Below are positions 39,833 to 47,810 of a stretch of 64,000 nt of DNA, one piece after another. This DNA comes from Bacillus pseudomycoides DSM 12442. GTDB taxonomy: Bacteria > Bacillota > Bacilli > Bacillales > Bacillaceae_G. The position numbers and the translations under genes were made by a program. The stretch lies in the NCBI RefSeq assembly GCF_000161455.1, contig NZ_CM000745.1:2543120-2607119 (forward strand). Reading direction: 5' to 3'. How positions within the stretch are numbered: the stretch's first letter is position 1; each line of letters begins with the position of its first letter. Below the pieces are notes generated by a model, which was given only the letters and a program-made list of their open reading frames with translations, searched no databases and was not told where the DNA came from.

Positions 39833-40046
39833 GAGGAAGACAATATAACAGTATGGCTCCCTCAATATAATATTCTTTTTGGAGGTTGTTTAGTAAAATC
39901 AGCAGGTGCGAAAAATTTAGGGAATGTTGCGGATGCATATATAGATGAATCGATATGAAAATATAAAATCAGTTATACCAGGGCATGGAGATGTAGGAGA
40001 TAAAAGTTTGCTTTCTCATACGTTAGAGTTATTACAAATAAAATAG
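39833..40046 (+). pseudogene. 3' remnant of a BcII-type (class B1) metallo-beta-lactamase
   Basis: The frame Glu-Glu-Asp-Asn-Ile-Thr-Val-Trp-Leu-Pro-Gln-Tyr-Asn-Ile-Leu-Phe-Gly-Gly-Cys-Leu continues Val-Lys-Ser-Ala-Gly-Ala-Lys-Asn-Leu-Gly-Asn-Val-Ala-Asp-Ala-Tyr, which is the zinc-ligand Cys region of the B. cereus metallo-beta-lactamase. After a stop and frameshift it resumes Val-Ile-Pro-Gly-His-Gly-Asp-Val-Gly-Asp-Lys-Ser-Leu-Leu, the last His ligand. About 14 residues between the parts and the whole N-terminal half with the HxHxD site are missing, so it cannot hydrolyse beta-lactams. Confidence 0.88.
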
Positions 40047-40090
40047 AGAAATTGAAAGAGTGATAGAAAAGAACCCTTTGCAGGGTTCTT

Positions 40091-40414
40091 TTATTTTGAT
40101 AATCTTTTGACTTGATGATCTTTTCCCCATTCACACAGTTCATTCATAATTTGAATTAAAGATTTTCCGTATTCGCTTATTGTGTATTCAACTCTTGGTG
40201 GAACTTCTTGATATACAGTACGATGGATAATCCCATCAGCTTCAAGTTGTCGCAATTGTTGCGTCAGAACTTTTTGTGTAATATCTGGGATCGCACGTTT
40301 CAGTTCGTGTGTCCGCTGCTTTCCGTTCATGAGAATGCATAAAATACTACTCTTCCATTTTCCTCCGATGACTTCAAGGGTAGTAGCGATAGGGAAGTTC
40401 TGATTCATCTTCAT
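40091..40414 (-). CDS. HxlR family transcriptional regulator
   Basis: A 107-residue winged-helix protein with the HxlR pattern Leu-Glu-Val-Ile-Gly-Gly-Lys-Trp-Lys, then Leu-Lys-Arg-Ala-Ile-Pro-Asp-Ile-Thr-Gln-Lys-Val-Leu-Thr-Gln-Gln-Leu-Arg-Gln-Leu, and a Pro-Pro-Arg-Val-Glu-Tyr wing. Members such as YodB and HypR sense quinones, diamide or hypochlorite through an N-terminal Cys; here the only cysteines are Cys26 and Cys95, so the sensing may differ. It is divergent from the oxidoreductase at 40539 with an inverted repeat between, which suggests it represses that gene and itself. Confidence 0.88.
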   Translation of the reverse strand: MKMNQNFPIATTLEVIGGKWKSSILCILMNGKQRTHELKRAIPDITQKVLTQQLRQLEADGIIHRTVYQEVPPRVEYTISEYGKSLIQIMNELCEWGKDHQVKRLSK

Positions 40415-40429
40415 ATTACACCTCCATAG

Positions 40430-40462
40430 GTACTTTGAGGTTCCTATAGCACCTGAAAGTAC
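40430..40462. promoter_or_regulatory. Inverted repeat, candidate HxlR operator
   Basis: GTACTTTGAGGT at 40430-40441 and ACCTGAAAGTAC at 40451-40462 match at 11 of 12 paired positions around a 9-base centre. The right arm continues into a small palindrome AAAGTACGTACTTT (40456-40469). It lies between the two divergent genes, close to the regulator start. Confidence 0.6.
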
Positions 40463-40538
40463 GTACTTTTCAATTATATGTAACTAATACATACTAATAC
40501 TAAAGGATTTCATTTATTTATAAGGGGGAAGGGAATTT

Positions 40539-41069
40539 ATGAAAACACTTGTAATTGTAGCACATCCAGATATTGAAAAATCAAGAATTAATAAAAGATG
40601 GATAGAAGAACTGGAGAAATATTCTAATGAGATAACAGTACATGAATTGTATAAAGCGGCTCCCAATTGGGAATTCGATGTTGATTATGAACAAAGACTA
40701 TTATTAGAACACGATCGTTATATATTTCAATTTCCGCTCTATTGGTATAGTTCACCACCATTATTAAAAAAGTGGTTTGATGATGTGCTGACGTACGGTT
40801 TTGCATATGGTTCTACAGGGGATAAAGTACGTAATAAAGAATTTGGTTTGGCGATTTCTATAGGGGGATTAGAAACGCAGTATAAAGATGGGTTTACAAT
40901 GAACGAACTAACAAAACCATTTCAGGCAACTTGTCTATACACAGGAATGAAGTTCATACCAACATTTACGTTGTATGGAGCAGAATACCAACTAAAGGAT
41001 GAAGATATCGAAAGAAGTGCAGCTGAGTATATTAACTATATTATGAATAAAAGTAATCTTTATATATGA
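40539..41069 (+). CDS. NAD(P)H-dependent flavodoxin-fold oxidoreductase
   Basis: A 176-residue protein of the NQO1/KefF/YwrO group. It starts with Leu-Val-Ile-Val-Ala-His-Pro, the FMN phosphate loop region Ile-Glu-Lys-Ser-Arg-Ile-Asn, and contains Gln-Phe-Pro-Leu-Tyr-Trp-Tyr-Ser-Ser-Pro-Pro-Leu-Leu-Lys-Lys-Trp-Phe-Asp, the family signature. These enzymes reduce quinones and nitro or azo compounds with NAD(P)H. The divergent HxlR gene fits quinone- or electrophile-induced control. ATG behind AAGGGGGAAGGG. Confidence 0.9.
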   Translation: MKTLVIVAHPDIEKSRINKRWIEELEKYSNEITVHELYKAAPNWEFDVDYEQRLLLEHDRYIFQFPLYWYSSPPLLKKWFDDVLTYGFAYGSTGDKVRNKEFGLAISIGGLETQYKDGFTMNELTKPFQATCLYTGMKFIPTFTLYGAEYQLKDEDIERSAAEYINYIMNKSNLYI

Positions 41070-41073
41070 TTTA

Positions 41074-41112
41074 AAAATATCCCGATCCTTTATAGGTATC
41101 GGGATATTTTTA
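41074..41112 (+). terminator. Rho-independent terminator
   Basis: AAAATATCCCGAT and ATCGGGATATTTT form a perfect 13-base stem with an 11-base loop after the oxidoreductase gene. Confidence 0.88.
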
Positions 41113-41232
41113 TTGGTTTGAAATAAAGTTTGAACAGAATGGATTCCAATATAAAAAATCGCCGGATAGAAAAAAGAGGGACCTTTTTCATAATTACTTC
41201 ATATGAGTTATGACTTGTTCGGTTGAAAGTTG

Positions 41233-41652
41233 TTATGTAAGGGGTGTGTCATTGACTTTTGAAACTTTCTTACCATCTTTATAGACAAGACAAGAAACTT
41301 CAATTAATAAACCATTAAATACTGTAAAATAAAATCCATAACTACTACCTCTCATTGTATAAGGTTCCTTGTCTATTTCAATGCCTCCAGCTACTAAGCG
41401 ATTATATGCTTGATCAACTTCACTTGAAGTTTCCACTAAAAATCCAATATGAAAAGCTTCAGGATATCTAATAGTCTTTTGCCCTTTGAATGCTTTCGGA
41501 TCACTTAACACGAGAATAAATCCATTCTCATCACTCATTATTACAAGAGCCTTTCCTTTTTGTTTTAAAAATTGAAAATCAAAAAATGTCTCAAAGAAAT
41601 GTCTAGCTTCTGATAAATCATCAACACATAGATTTAAATGGTTTAACCTCAT
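41233..41652 (-). CDS. VOC family protein
   Basis: A 139-residue glyoxalase-fold protein: Leu-Asn-His-Leu-Asn-Leu-Cys-Val-Asp-Asp-Leu-Ser at the start with His4 as probable metal ligand, a second His in Phe-His-Ile-Gly-Phe-Leu-Val, and Thr-Val-Phe-Asn-Gly-Leu-Leu-Ile-Glu-Val at the end with the last ligand Glu. A single VOC module will dimerise. The substrate is unknown; relatives include fosfomycin/bleomycin resistance and dioxygenase-like proteins. ATG behind AAGGAG. Alone between two spacers. Confidence 0.85.
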   Translation of the reverse strand: MRLNHLNLCVDDLSEARHFFETFFDFQFLKQKGKALVIMSDENGFILVLSDPKAFKGQKTIRYPEAFHIGFLVETSSEVDQAYNRLVAGGIEIDKEPYTMRGSSYGFYFTVFNGLLIEVSCLVYKDGKKVSKVNDTPLT

Positions 41653-41818
41653 TCAATCATCTCCTTTTAAACAGGAAATCCCTATATTAGTAACATTTGA
41701 AAGGGAATAGACAAGTATTTGAATGTTACGGTCATGGCTTTCTGTTTAGTTATAGTTAAGGCAACTAGACTATATATATGCTATGTAACATCATAATTAT
41801 TCTATTCGTACCTTTTGA

Positions 41819-41971
41819 TCTTTACTAGAAATAGAACAACAAACTAGTGAATCTATTCTTGCTAACCCTGTACAGGGTTTAGCGGTTAGAATGGGGGGAA
41901 TAATGGGAAGTGAACAAGAAATGATGAATATGTTTATTAATTTACTAAATTCTGTATTTCATTTAAAATGA
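41819..41971 (+). pseudogene. C-terminal remnant of a regulator (TetR-like)
   Basis: A frame without start reads Ser-Leu-Leu-Glu-Ile-Glu-Gln-Gln-Thr-Ser-Glu-Ser-Ile-Leu-Ala-Asn, then Val-Arg-Met-Gly-Gly-Ile-Met-Gly-Ser-Glu-Gln-Glu-Met-Met-Asn-Met-Phe-Ile-Asn-Leu and ends at a TGA at 41969. The helical pattern resembles the dimerisation end of TetR proteins. The DNA-binding half is missing. Confidence 0.4.
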
Positions 41972-42057
41972 TAAAGAAAATTCCAATAATATAAATTATT
42001 TGGCAGGAAGTATGATTCGTAAATTTCAGTCTTTGAGTATAAAGGAAGAGATAAAAA

Positions 42058-42506
42058 TTGAAACAGCCATTGTTACAAGTAGAAACCGAAAGGCTTATGA
42101 TCCGTCCTGTTCTAAAAGAAGATTATATAAGTTGGTATGAAGGTTTCAACAATCGTTTACCACCTCAATATAAGTATGATGATGGTTATCGAGATATGTC
42201 GTCTTCAACAAAAGAATGGTTTACTGAATGGATTATCAATGGGCGATGATAGGGTATTCAATCCATAATCAGTACGGGAAAATGGGCTGTGGCTTAGAAA
42301 GTGTACGGGCCGCTATGGACTTATTCTTTGATCATCTTAAATTCCATCGCATTGAACTGCATATAAATGTTGATAACGAGCCATCGATTCGTCTGGCGGA
42401 AAGAGCAGGATTCGTTTTTGAATGTACAAGAAAAGCGTTTTCTCTTGAGAACGGAAAATGGACTGATTATTTAACTTATTATAAAAATCGTCCTGAAGAG
42501 GTTTGA
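42058..42506 (+). pseudogene. GNAT acetyltransferase with an internal deletion
   Basis: The first part (TTG start, 63 codons) is the head of a RimJ-type acetyltransferase: Val-Glu-Thr-Glu-Arg-Leu-Met-Ile-Arg-Pro-Val to Thr-Lys-Glu-Trp-Phe-Thr-Glu-Trp-Ile. The second part, in another frame from about 42228, is the tail: Trp-Ala-Met-Ile-Gly-Tyr-Ser-Ile-His-Asn-Gln-Tyr and His-Arg-Ile-Glu-Leu-His-Ile-Asn-Val-Asp-Asn-Glu-Pro-Ser. Some 45-55 residues of the core sheet are missing between them, and the acetyl-CoA loop (Gly-Lys-Met-Gly-Cys-Gly) is altered. The gene is dead. Confidence 0.8.
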
Positions 42507-42564
42507 TCCATCTTTAGGAGAGTTAGATTGGTAGTTTCAATTTTTGTATAGAAGGGTGAACACA

Positions 42565-43332
42565 ATGTACAATCTTACAACTATTCAAAACATATTTGGC
42601 CCCTCGAAAAAAGTATTAAATGGTTTGCCAAATGCAGTAACAATTGAAGAAATGGATGAAGATTCTTTTTATGATGCTCAAAATTATAAAGAGCAGATAA
42701 AAAAGTTTGAAGAGCTTTGTTCAAATTGGAATGTAAAAAGAGCAAGCATTTTACTAGATAAAAGTTTCAACAGTTATACTCTGAGTGCAAAAGTGTTACG
42801 TGAATTTGGCTTTGAGCTTTATGCAGCGAAAATAGAGGTGTTTCGTAAGCTTTCGGATAGCGTAACTCTAGAAAAACAGTATGATTTTTGCTCTATAGAC
42901 GTAGGGACGTTGTCTGAAGAGGAATTTAAGTCGCTTTGGGAACGATGTATGTCAGATTCGGACAACAAATCATCAAGTCTTAACATTAATGAACATTTTC
43001 ATGCTATACAAGCAGAATTAGGTAAGGGGTGGGAAAAATCATGTATTGCTTTTTATGATAAAGAGCAACCGATTGGAATATCCATTCCTCATATTGAACC
43101 TGGTACGAAGAATGAAGGTCGATTATTTTATTTTGGACTATTGCCGGAGGAACGTGGAAAAGGACTTAGTGCTCATATCCATCTTCAATCTTTATACATG
43201 TTAGAACAGATGGGGGCTACTTATTATATTGGAAGTACTCATATGACAAATGAAAAAATGCAAAAGGTTTTTTGGAAAAACGGATGCTCTATAAGGACAG
43301 AAACGGAATTGTATTGCAAAATATTTAAATAA
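42565..43332 (+). CDS. GNAT family N-acetyltransferase
   Basis: A 255-residue protein from the ATG at 42565, which follows GAAGGGTG; a TTG seven codons earlier covers that site. The GNAT domain is C-terminal: Leu-Phe-Tyr-Phe-Gly-Leu-Leu-Pro-Glu-Glu-Arg-Gly-Lys-Gly-Leu-Ser-Ala-His contains the Arg/Gln-x-x-Gly-x-Gly acetyl-CoA loop. The N-terminal 150 residues form a degenerate GNAT-like or substrate domain. The acceptor substrate is unknown. The PhzF gene follows by 17 bases, so both are in one operon. Confidence 0.83.
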   Translation: MYNLTTIQNIFGPSKKVLNGLPNAVTIEEMDEDSFYDAQNYKEQIKKFEELCSNWNVKRASILLDKSFNSYTLSAKVLREFGFELYAAKIEVFRKLSDSVTLEKQYDFCSIDVGTLSEEEFKSLWERCMSDSDNKSSSLNINEHFHAIQAELGKGWEKSCIAFYDKEQPIGISIPHIEPGTKNEGRLFYFGLLPEERGKGLSAHIHLQSLYMLEQMGATYYIGSTHMTNEKMQKVFWKNGCSIRTETELYCKIFK

Positions 43333-43349
43333 ATTCAGGAGATGAGAAA

Positions 43350-44249
43350 ATGAAGGAAATAAAAGTTTTCCATTATGATGCATTTAGTACAAAGCCGAAT
43401 ATGGGAAATCCAGCTGGGCTTGTAATAGATGCAGAAGGATTAACTAATGATGAAATGCAGCTTATTGCAAAAAAAGTAGGATTTAACGAATCGTCTTTTG
43501 TGCTTCCTTCGAATGTAGCGGATATAAGGATCCGTTATTTTACACCAGGGCATGAAATGAATCTTTGCGGACATGCGACAGTGGGAACTATATTTGCACT
43601 TCACGAAAGAGGGCTACTGAAGGGGAAACGAAATCTCACAATCGAAACGAAAGCGAGTGTTTTACCAGTACATATAGATATAGATGAAAATGGAGAATCA
43701 TTTATTAAAATGAGACAAACGGCGCCACAGTTTCAAAAGTTTGATGGTTCCATTGAAGAGTTAGCGCACAGCATTGGACTTCATGGGAATGATTTAGATG
43801 AAACGCTACCAATTGTGTATGGGAGTACTGGAATTTGGACTTTATTAGTTCCAATTAAAACGTTGGATGCTTTTCAAAGAATGAAACCAAATAATGAAGA
43901 GTTTCCATCTATTCTAAAAGAAGTACCGAAGGCATCGATTCATCCTCTTTGTTTAGAGACGTATGATGAAGCAGCACATATGCATGGCCGTCATTTTTCA
44001 TCACCTTATTCTGGAACGATAGAAGACCCAGTGACGGGAACGGCTTCTGGGGTAATGGGAGCTTACTATGCTAAGTTTTTGAAAAAAGATTTTAATAGTG
44101 AAATGAAATTCATTGTGGAACAAGGGCAAGAAATGAATAAAGATGGTCGGGTCGCTGTTTATGTAACAAAGAAGCAGGAAGATGAGTCCCTACAAATTGA
44201 GATTTCTGGAACTGCAGTGTATGTAAAAGAATTTCAAATTTCGATTTGA
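43350..44249 (+). CDS. PhzF family isomerase/epimerase-like protein
   Basis: A 299-residue protein with the diaminopimelate epimerase-like two-domain fold of PhzF. Hallmarks are Phe-Ser-Thr-Lys-Pro-Asn-Met-Gly-Asn-Pro-Ala-Gly-Leu-Val (12-25), the catalytic Glu47 in Phe-Asn-Glu-Ser-Ser-Phe, Leu-Cys-Gly-His-Ala-Thr-Val-Gly (72-79) and Glu-Asp-Pro-Val-Thr-Gly-Thr-Ala-Ser-Gly in the second half. No phenazine genes are near, as is usual for these widespread relatives, whose substrate is unknown. ATG behind AGGAG. Second gene of a pair with the acetyltransferase. Confidence 0.92.
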   Translation: MKEIKVFHYDAFSTKPNMGNPAGLVIDAEGLTNDEMQLIAKKVGFNESSFVLPSNVADIRIRYFTPGHEMNLCGHATVGTIFALHERGLLKGKRNLTIETKASVLPVHIDIDENGESFIKMRQTAPQFQKFDGSIEELAHSIGLHGNDLDETLPIVYGSTGIWTLLVPIKTLDAFQRMKPNNEEFPSILKEVPKASIHPLCLETYDEAAHMHGRHFSSPYSGTIEDPVTGTASGVMGAYYAKFLKKDFNSEMKFIVEQGQEMNKDGRVAVYVTKKQEDESLQIEISGTAVYVKEFQISI

Positions 44250-44279
44250 AAAAAGTCCGGTCATATACCGAACTTTTTT
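44248..44279. terminator. Bidirectional terminator
   Basis: AAAAAAGTCCGGT and ACCGAACTTTTTT pair with a 5-base loop between the convergent PhzF and small hypothetical genes. Confidence 0.85.
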
Positions 44280-44488
44280 CATCTGTTTAAAACTTCAATA
44301 AAAGAGGCATTTCCATTTTGTCTCATTACAGAATGAAAATTGTTATTTTCTAACGTTTCGGCAACCTGTTTTAACTGTCTCACATCATCATGATGAATTA
44401 GTAAACTATCTGCTCCGCTTTCTTCAATGTGGAGATGCTCAACCTTACCGATAGCCTCATTTACAGCTTGTAAAAAATCGGGTTTCAT
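44279..44488 (-). CDS. Small conserved-looking hypothetical protein
   Basis: A 69-residue acidic protein, ATG behind a very good AGGAGG. It begins Met-Lys-Pro-Asp-Phe-Leu-Gln-Ala-Val-Asn-Glu-Ala-Ile-Gly-Lys-Val and contains Leu-Leu-Ile-His-His-Asp-Asp-Val-Arg-Gln-Leu-Lys, a helix-strand-helix-strand pattern compatible with a small alpha/beta domain. No membrane segment and no known motif. Its stop abuts the shared terminator. Function unknown. Confidence 0.7.
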   Translation of the reverse strand: MKPDFLQAVNEAIGKVEHLHIEESGADSLLIHHDDVRQLKQVAETLENNNFHSVMRQNGNASFIEVLNR

Positions 44489-44665
44489 ATATATCCTCCT
44501 AATATGTACAGGTATTTTTTTATAGCATGCCCGTATTTATCAAAATTAAAAGTTGGCGGGAATACAAGAAGGGCTCATTGTTTCATACTTCTAATTCGAA
44601 GCAGGTTTTCATTACGTGAAAATAAAATATATATGAGGGAAAGAAGTGTGAAAAGGAGAATTGAA

Positions 44666-45415
44666 ATGAATATAGCAGGGTTTAAAAATTCGATTGAAAT
44701 GTTATTTGGAGAGCATCTTCATAAATATGGTGATGATGAATATGGCTTCACCAATATTAGCAAAGAGGAATTTTGTAAAATAGGTTATACAACGAACCTA
44801 ACGCTGGAAACAATCGAAGAAGCACGAGTAAATCAAGTCGATATGATCATTACACATCATGCACCGTGGAGCTTTTTATTCGGTATGGAAGAATCTTGTG
44901 TTGAGAAATTAAAAGAATATGAAATCAATCATTTTTGGATACACTTACCTTTAGATTTTGTGAATTTTGGAACTTGCACTTCATTATTTAACGAAATTGA
45001 GATTGATAAAATACTCGAATATTCTTCGTATGAGGAAGAAGAGTTACCTGGGATTGGAGAATATGAATCTCCTATTTTATTGTATGATTTAGTGGAAAGA
45101 GTAGAAGAGAGATTAGAGGAAAAGGTAAAAGCGTGGAAGAATCATAATCGTCCGGTGAAACGAGTAGCAATCTTAACAGGAGCAGGGAACAACACAAATA
45201 TTATAAAAAGAGCATTGGAAAAAGGTTGCGATACATATATAACGGGAGAGAAAACGTTATATACAGTTCAATATGCAAAATTTAAGGGAATCAATCTTAT
45301 TGTTGGTAGTCATACGTTTACGGAAGTTTTTGGAGTGGAAAGTTTAGCTTATAAATTAAAAGAGCTGAATCGGGCATTAGAAATTACTAGATTATATGAA
45401 GAGCATTTGGAGTGA
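44666..45415 (+). CDS. Nif3-like dinuclear metal-centre protein
   Basis: A 249-residue protein from the ATG at 44666, selected for its AAAAGGAG site; the frame is open further upstream but that part is not protein-like. The metal motif Ile-Ile-Thr-His-His-Ala-Pro-Trp and the late Val-Gly-Ser-His-Thr-Phe-Thr-Glu match the Nif3/YqfO family, which forms hexameric toroids with two metal ions per subunit. Gly-Ala-Gly-Asn-Asn-Thr-Asn (about 173-179) is also typical. Enzymatic role is not firmly established; a GTP cyclohydrolase-like or NIF3 regulatory role has been suggested for relatives. The Nudix gene follows at 45424. Confidence 0.85.
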   Translation: MNIAGFKNSIEMLFGEHLHKYGDDEYGFTNISKEEFCKIGYTTNLTLETIEEARVNQVDMIITHHAPWSFLFGMEESCVEKLKEYEINHFWIHLPLDFVNFGTCTSLFNEIEIDKILEYSSYEEEELPGIGEYESPILLYDLVERVEERLEEKVKAWKNHNRPVKRVAILTGAGNNTNIIKRALEKGCDTYITGEKTLYTVQYAKFKGINLIVGSHTFTEVFGVESLAYKLKELNRALEITRLYEEHLE

Positions 45416-45423
45416 GGGAGAGA

Positions 45424-45921
45424 ATGCCAACGATATACGCGAACTATGGGGAATCAAGGGTGAAGTTAACATGGCTAAAAGCAAATACATTACCAGATTA
45501 TGAAGGGATTACGAGTGTCCATGGTTTTTGTTTTTATAAAGATAAGGTTGTATTAATAGATCATCATAGTCGTAGTTGGGATTTTCCTGGAGGGCATCTT
45601 GAACAGAAGGAAACGCCAGAAGAATGTTTTCAGAGAGAGGCATGGGAAGAAGGGTATGTGAAAGGGGAATGTACCTTGCTTGGATATATCATTGTAGACC
45701 ATAGTGAAAATCCAAATTGGAATGAAAATGATTCATATCCCAAAATAGGATATCAACCGTTTTACCGGATGGATATTACAGAAGTTCATGATTTTAATGG
45801 AGAGTATGAATCGAATAGAAGAATATTTGTGAAGCCGAGCGAGGTTACATTGTATTATCCAAAGTGGAATGAGATTTATGATGAAATAGTAGCTGCTGCA
45901 TTATTGGTTTCAGAAAGATAG
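45424..45921 (+). CDS. Nudix hydrolase with a shortened Nudix box
   Basis: A 165-residue protein from the ATG at 45424 behind GAGGGAGAG; a GTG four codons upstream overlaps the previous stop. The box reads Gly57-x5-Glu63-x7-Arg71-Glu72-Ala-Trp-Glu75-Glu76-Gly77, that is, the usual residue between the Glu pair and the final Gly is absent. The metal-binding Glu residues are retained, so activity is likely. It is coupled to the Nif3-like gene. Substrate unknown. Confidence 0.85.
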   Translation: MPTIYANYGESRVKLTWLKANTLPDYEGITSVHGFCFYKDKVVLIDHHSRSWDFPGGHLEQKETPEECFQREAWEEGYVKGECTLLGYIIVDHSENPNWNENDSYPKIGYQPFYRMDITEVHDFNGEYESNRRIFVKPSEVTLYYPKWNEIYDEIVAAALLVSER

Positions 45922-46046
45922 AGATTCCTTCTTTTATAATATAAGGATTTTTAAAGGTTTTTTCTTATATTTGTCAAATAATTATAAAGTCGTTTCATTT
46001 AATAGTAGTGATATTCAAGTACGGGTGCAGAATAGGAATGAGAAAA

Positions 46047-46898
46047 ATGAATATTTCGGAAATTATTGAACAATTGGTTGTTAATGAAGTTATTACTGAT
46101 TATCCGAAAGGGTACAAAAAATTAACTGGCGGTACTACAAGTAGACTGTATCTTCTAGAAGGAAAAGAGCAGTGTGTTGTAAAGTTGAATGAACCAAAGG
46201 TCATTGAAGAAGAAGCGTATTTTCTTGATTTTTATGAAAATGAAAGTATATTTCCTAAGCTTTTGTATGTAGACCCGCTCAATAGATATATGGTCTATTC
46301 ATTTATCCCTGGTTCCACAAGTTATCATGCTCGGGATAAAAGAGATATTCTTTGTACACTTGTACAGAAAGTGATTGATAGATATAAACCAGCTATGAGT
46401 ATGGATCAGTGGGGATGGAAAGAAGGACCGGTAGACTCTTGGCAGGATTTTCTTTTAAACAGAGTGATGGAGGCTAATGAGAATGTAAAATCTTACATTA
46501 CACAAGAAGAGTTTCATAGTGTTCTTAAATTAGTACACAGTCCAAATAGAACGGCACATAGCAATCAACCATATGTATTACATGGGGATTGTGGATTCCA
46601 TAATTTTATATTTAAGGAGCATAAATTATATGGTGTGATTGATCCTTTGCCAGTTTTGGGAGATCCAATATATGATTTAATTTATGCATTTTGTTCGACG
46701 CCTGAAGATTTAACGAAAGAAACTATAGACTATGTAGTAGAACAATGTGTATTTCATAAGAATACAAAGGGAAAAGTTTTATATGAAGAAGTACTAATAG
46801 GGTTGTACCTTCGATTAGAAACTTGTATCAGGCATCATCCTGAAGATTTAGAAGCCTATTTAATAGCATGGCGTTATTGGATAAATGAGCTTCAGTAA
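46047..46898 (+). CDS. Aminoglycoside phosphotransferase-fold kinase
   Basis: A 283-residue kinase-like protein. Of three close ATGs I prefer 46047, the only one at workable distance from AGGA. Lys46 in Cys-Val-Val-Lys is the ATP lysine, His179-Gly-Asp181-Cys-Gly-Phe-His-Asn186 the catalytic loop and Asp199 in Val-Ile-Asp-Pro the metal-binding Asp. The family contains antibiotic, choline and homoserine kinases, so resistance cannot be assumed. The linker Met-Val-Tyr-Ser-Phe-Ile-Pro-Gly-Ser is typical. Single gene. Confidence 0.87.
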   Translation: MNISEIIEQLVVNEVITDYPKGYKKLTGGTTSRLYLLEGKEQCVVKLNEPKVIEEEAYFLDFYENESIFPKLLYVDPLNRYMVYSFIPGSTSYHARDKRDILCTLVQKVIDRYKPAMSMDQWGWKEGPVDSWQDFLLNRVMEANENVKSYITQEEFHSVLKLVHSPNRTAHSNQPYVLHGDCGFHNFIFKEHKLYGVIDPLPVLGDPIYDLIYAFCSTPEDLTKETIDYVVEQCVFHKNTKGKVLYEEVLIGLYLRLETCIRHHPEDLEAYLIAWRYWINELQ

Positions 46899-46971
46899 AG
46901 AAATAAAATGCTTTATTTTTAGAATAACAGCTTAAAAGAATCGAAAACAAAAAGGGGATAGGAGAATGATT

Positions 46972-47796
46972 ATGAAAAACTTTATTTGTACAACATGTGG
47001 CGTACAATATGCAGCAAGTGTAGAAGAACCAGTGAATTGTATGATTTGCAATGAGGAGAGACAGTATATTAATCCGAAAGGTCAATCTTGGACAACACTG
47101 GAGGATTTACAAGAGAGTAATACATATAAAAATGAAATCATTGAAGAAGAAACAGGGCTTTATAGTATTACAACAAAACCAGAATTTGCGATTGGCCAAA
47201 CAACTTATTTGGTAAAAACAGATTCATATAATTTATTATGGGACTGTATTACTTATTTTGATGAAAATACAATTGAAAAGGTAAAAGAATTAGGAGAGTT
47301 AGATGCGATTGCGTTATCCCATCCACACTATTATTCTACTCAAGTTGAATGGGCAGAACGGTTCGATGTACCAATCTATATACATGAAGATGATAAACAG
47401 TGGGTTATGCGTCCGAGTAAACATATTGTTTTTTGGTCAGGAGAATCATTGCAATTAGCTGATGGACTCACTATACATCGTCTAGGCGGACATTTTAAAG
47501 GTGGTTCTGTTTTACACTGGTCACAGGGGAGTGAAGGGAAAGGGATTTTATTAACAGGCGATATTATTCAAGTTGTAGCGGACCAGCAGTGGATGAGCTT
47601 TATGTACAGCTATCCAAATTTAATTCCGTTACCAGCAAATAAAGTTGAAGAAATAGCTAAAAGAGTAAAGTCATTGCCTTTTAATCGTTTATACAACGCT
47701 TTTCACCGAGTAGTAAAAGATGATGCAAATGAGGCGGTTCAGCGTTCGGCACAGCGCTATATTTCAGCCTTAGAAGGGAAATTATTTCATACATAA
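46972..47796 (+). CDS. Zinc-ribbon plus MBL-fold protein with a degenerate metal motif
   Basis: A 274-residue protein. The ATG at 46972 is preferred, with AGGAG seven bases upstream. Residues 6-26 form a small zinc ribbon (Cys6-x2-Cys9 and Cys23-x2-Cys26). The metallo-beta-lactamase domain follows with Leu-Ser-His117-Pro-His119-Tyr-Tyr-Ser, so the two histidines of HxHxDH are kept but Asp-His is replaced by Tyr-Ser, and the later His-Leu-Gly-Gly-His and Thr-Gly-Asp-Ile motifs remain. A single-metal or non-hydrolytic role is possible. The SGNH gene follows by 14 bases. Confidence 0.82.
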   Translation: MKNFICTTCGVQYAASVEEPVNCMICNEERQYINPKGQSWTTLEDLQESNTYKNEIIEEETGLYSITTKPEFAIGQTTYLVKTDSYNLLWDCITYFDENTIEKVKELGELDAIALSHPHYYSTQVEWAERFDVPIYIHEDDKQWVMRPSKHIVFWSGESLQLADGLTIHRLGGHFKGGSVLHWSQGSEGKGILLTGDIIQVVADQQWMSFMYSYPNLIPLPANKVEEIAKRVKSLPFNRLYNAFHRVVKDDANEAVQRSAQRYISALEGKLFHT

Positions 47797-47810
47797 AAGG
47801 GGAAACGGAA

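Noticed and set aside
46047..46898. Aminoglycoside resistance gene
   Set aside because: The fold is shared with many metabolic kinases, and there is no specific similarity that I recognise to a resistance enzyme.
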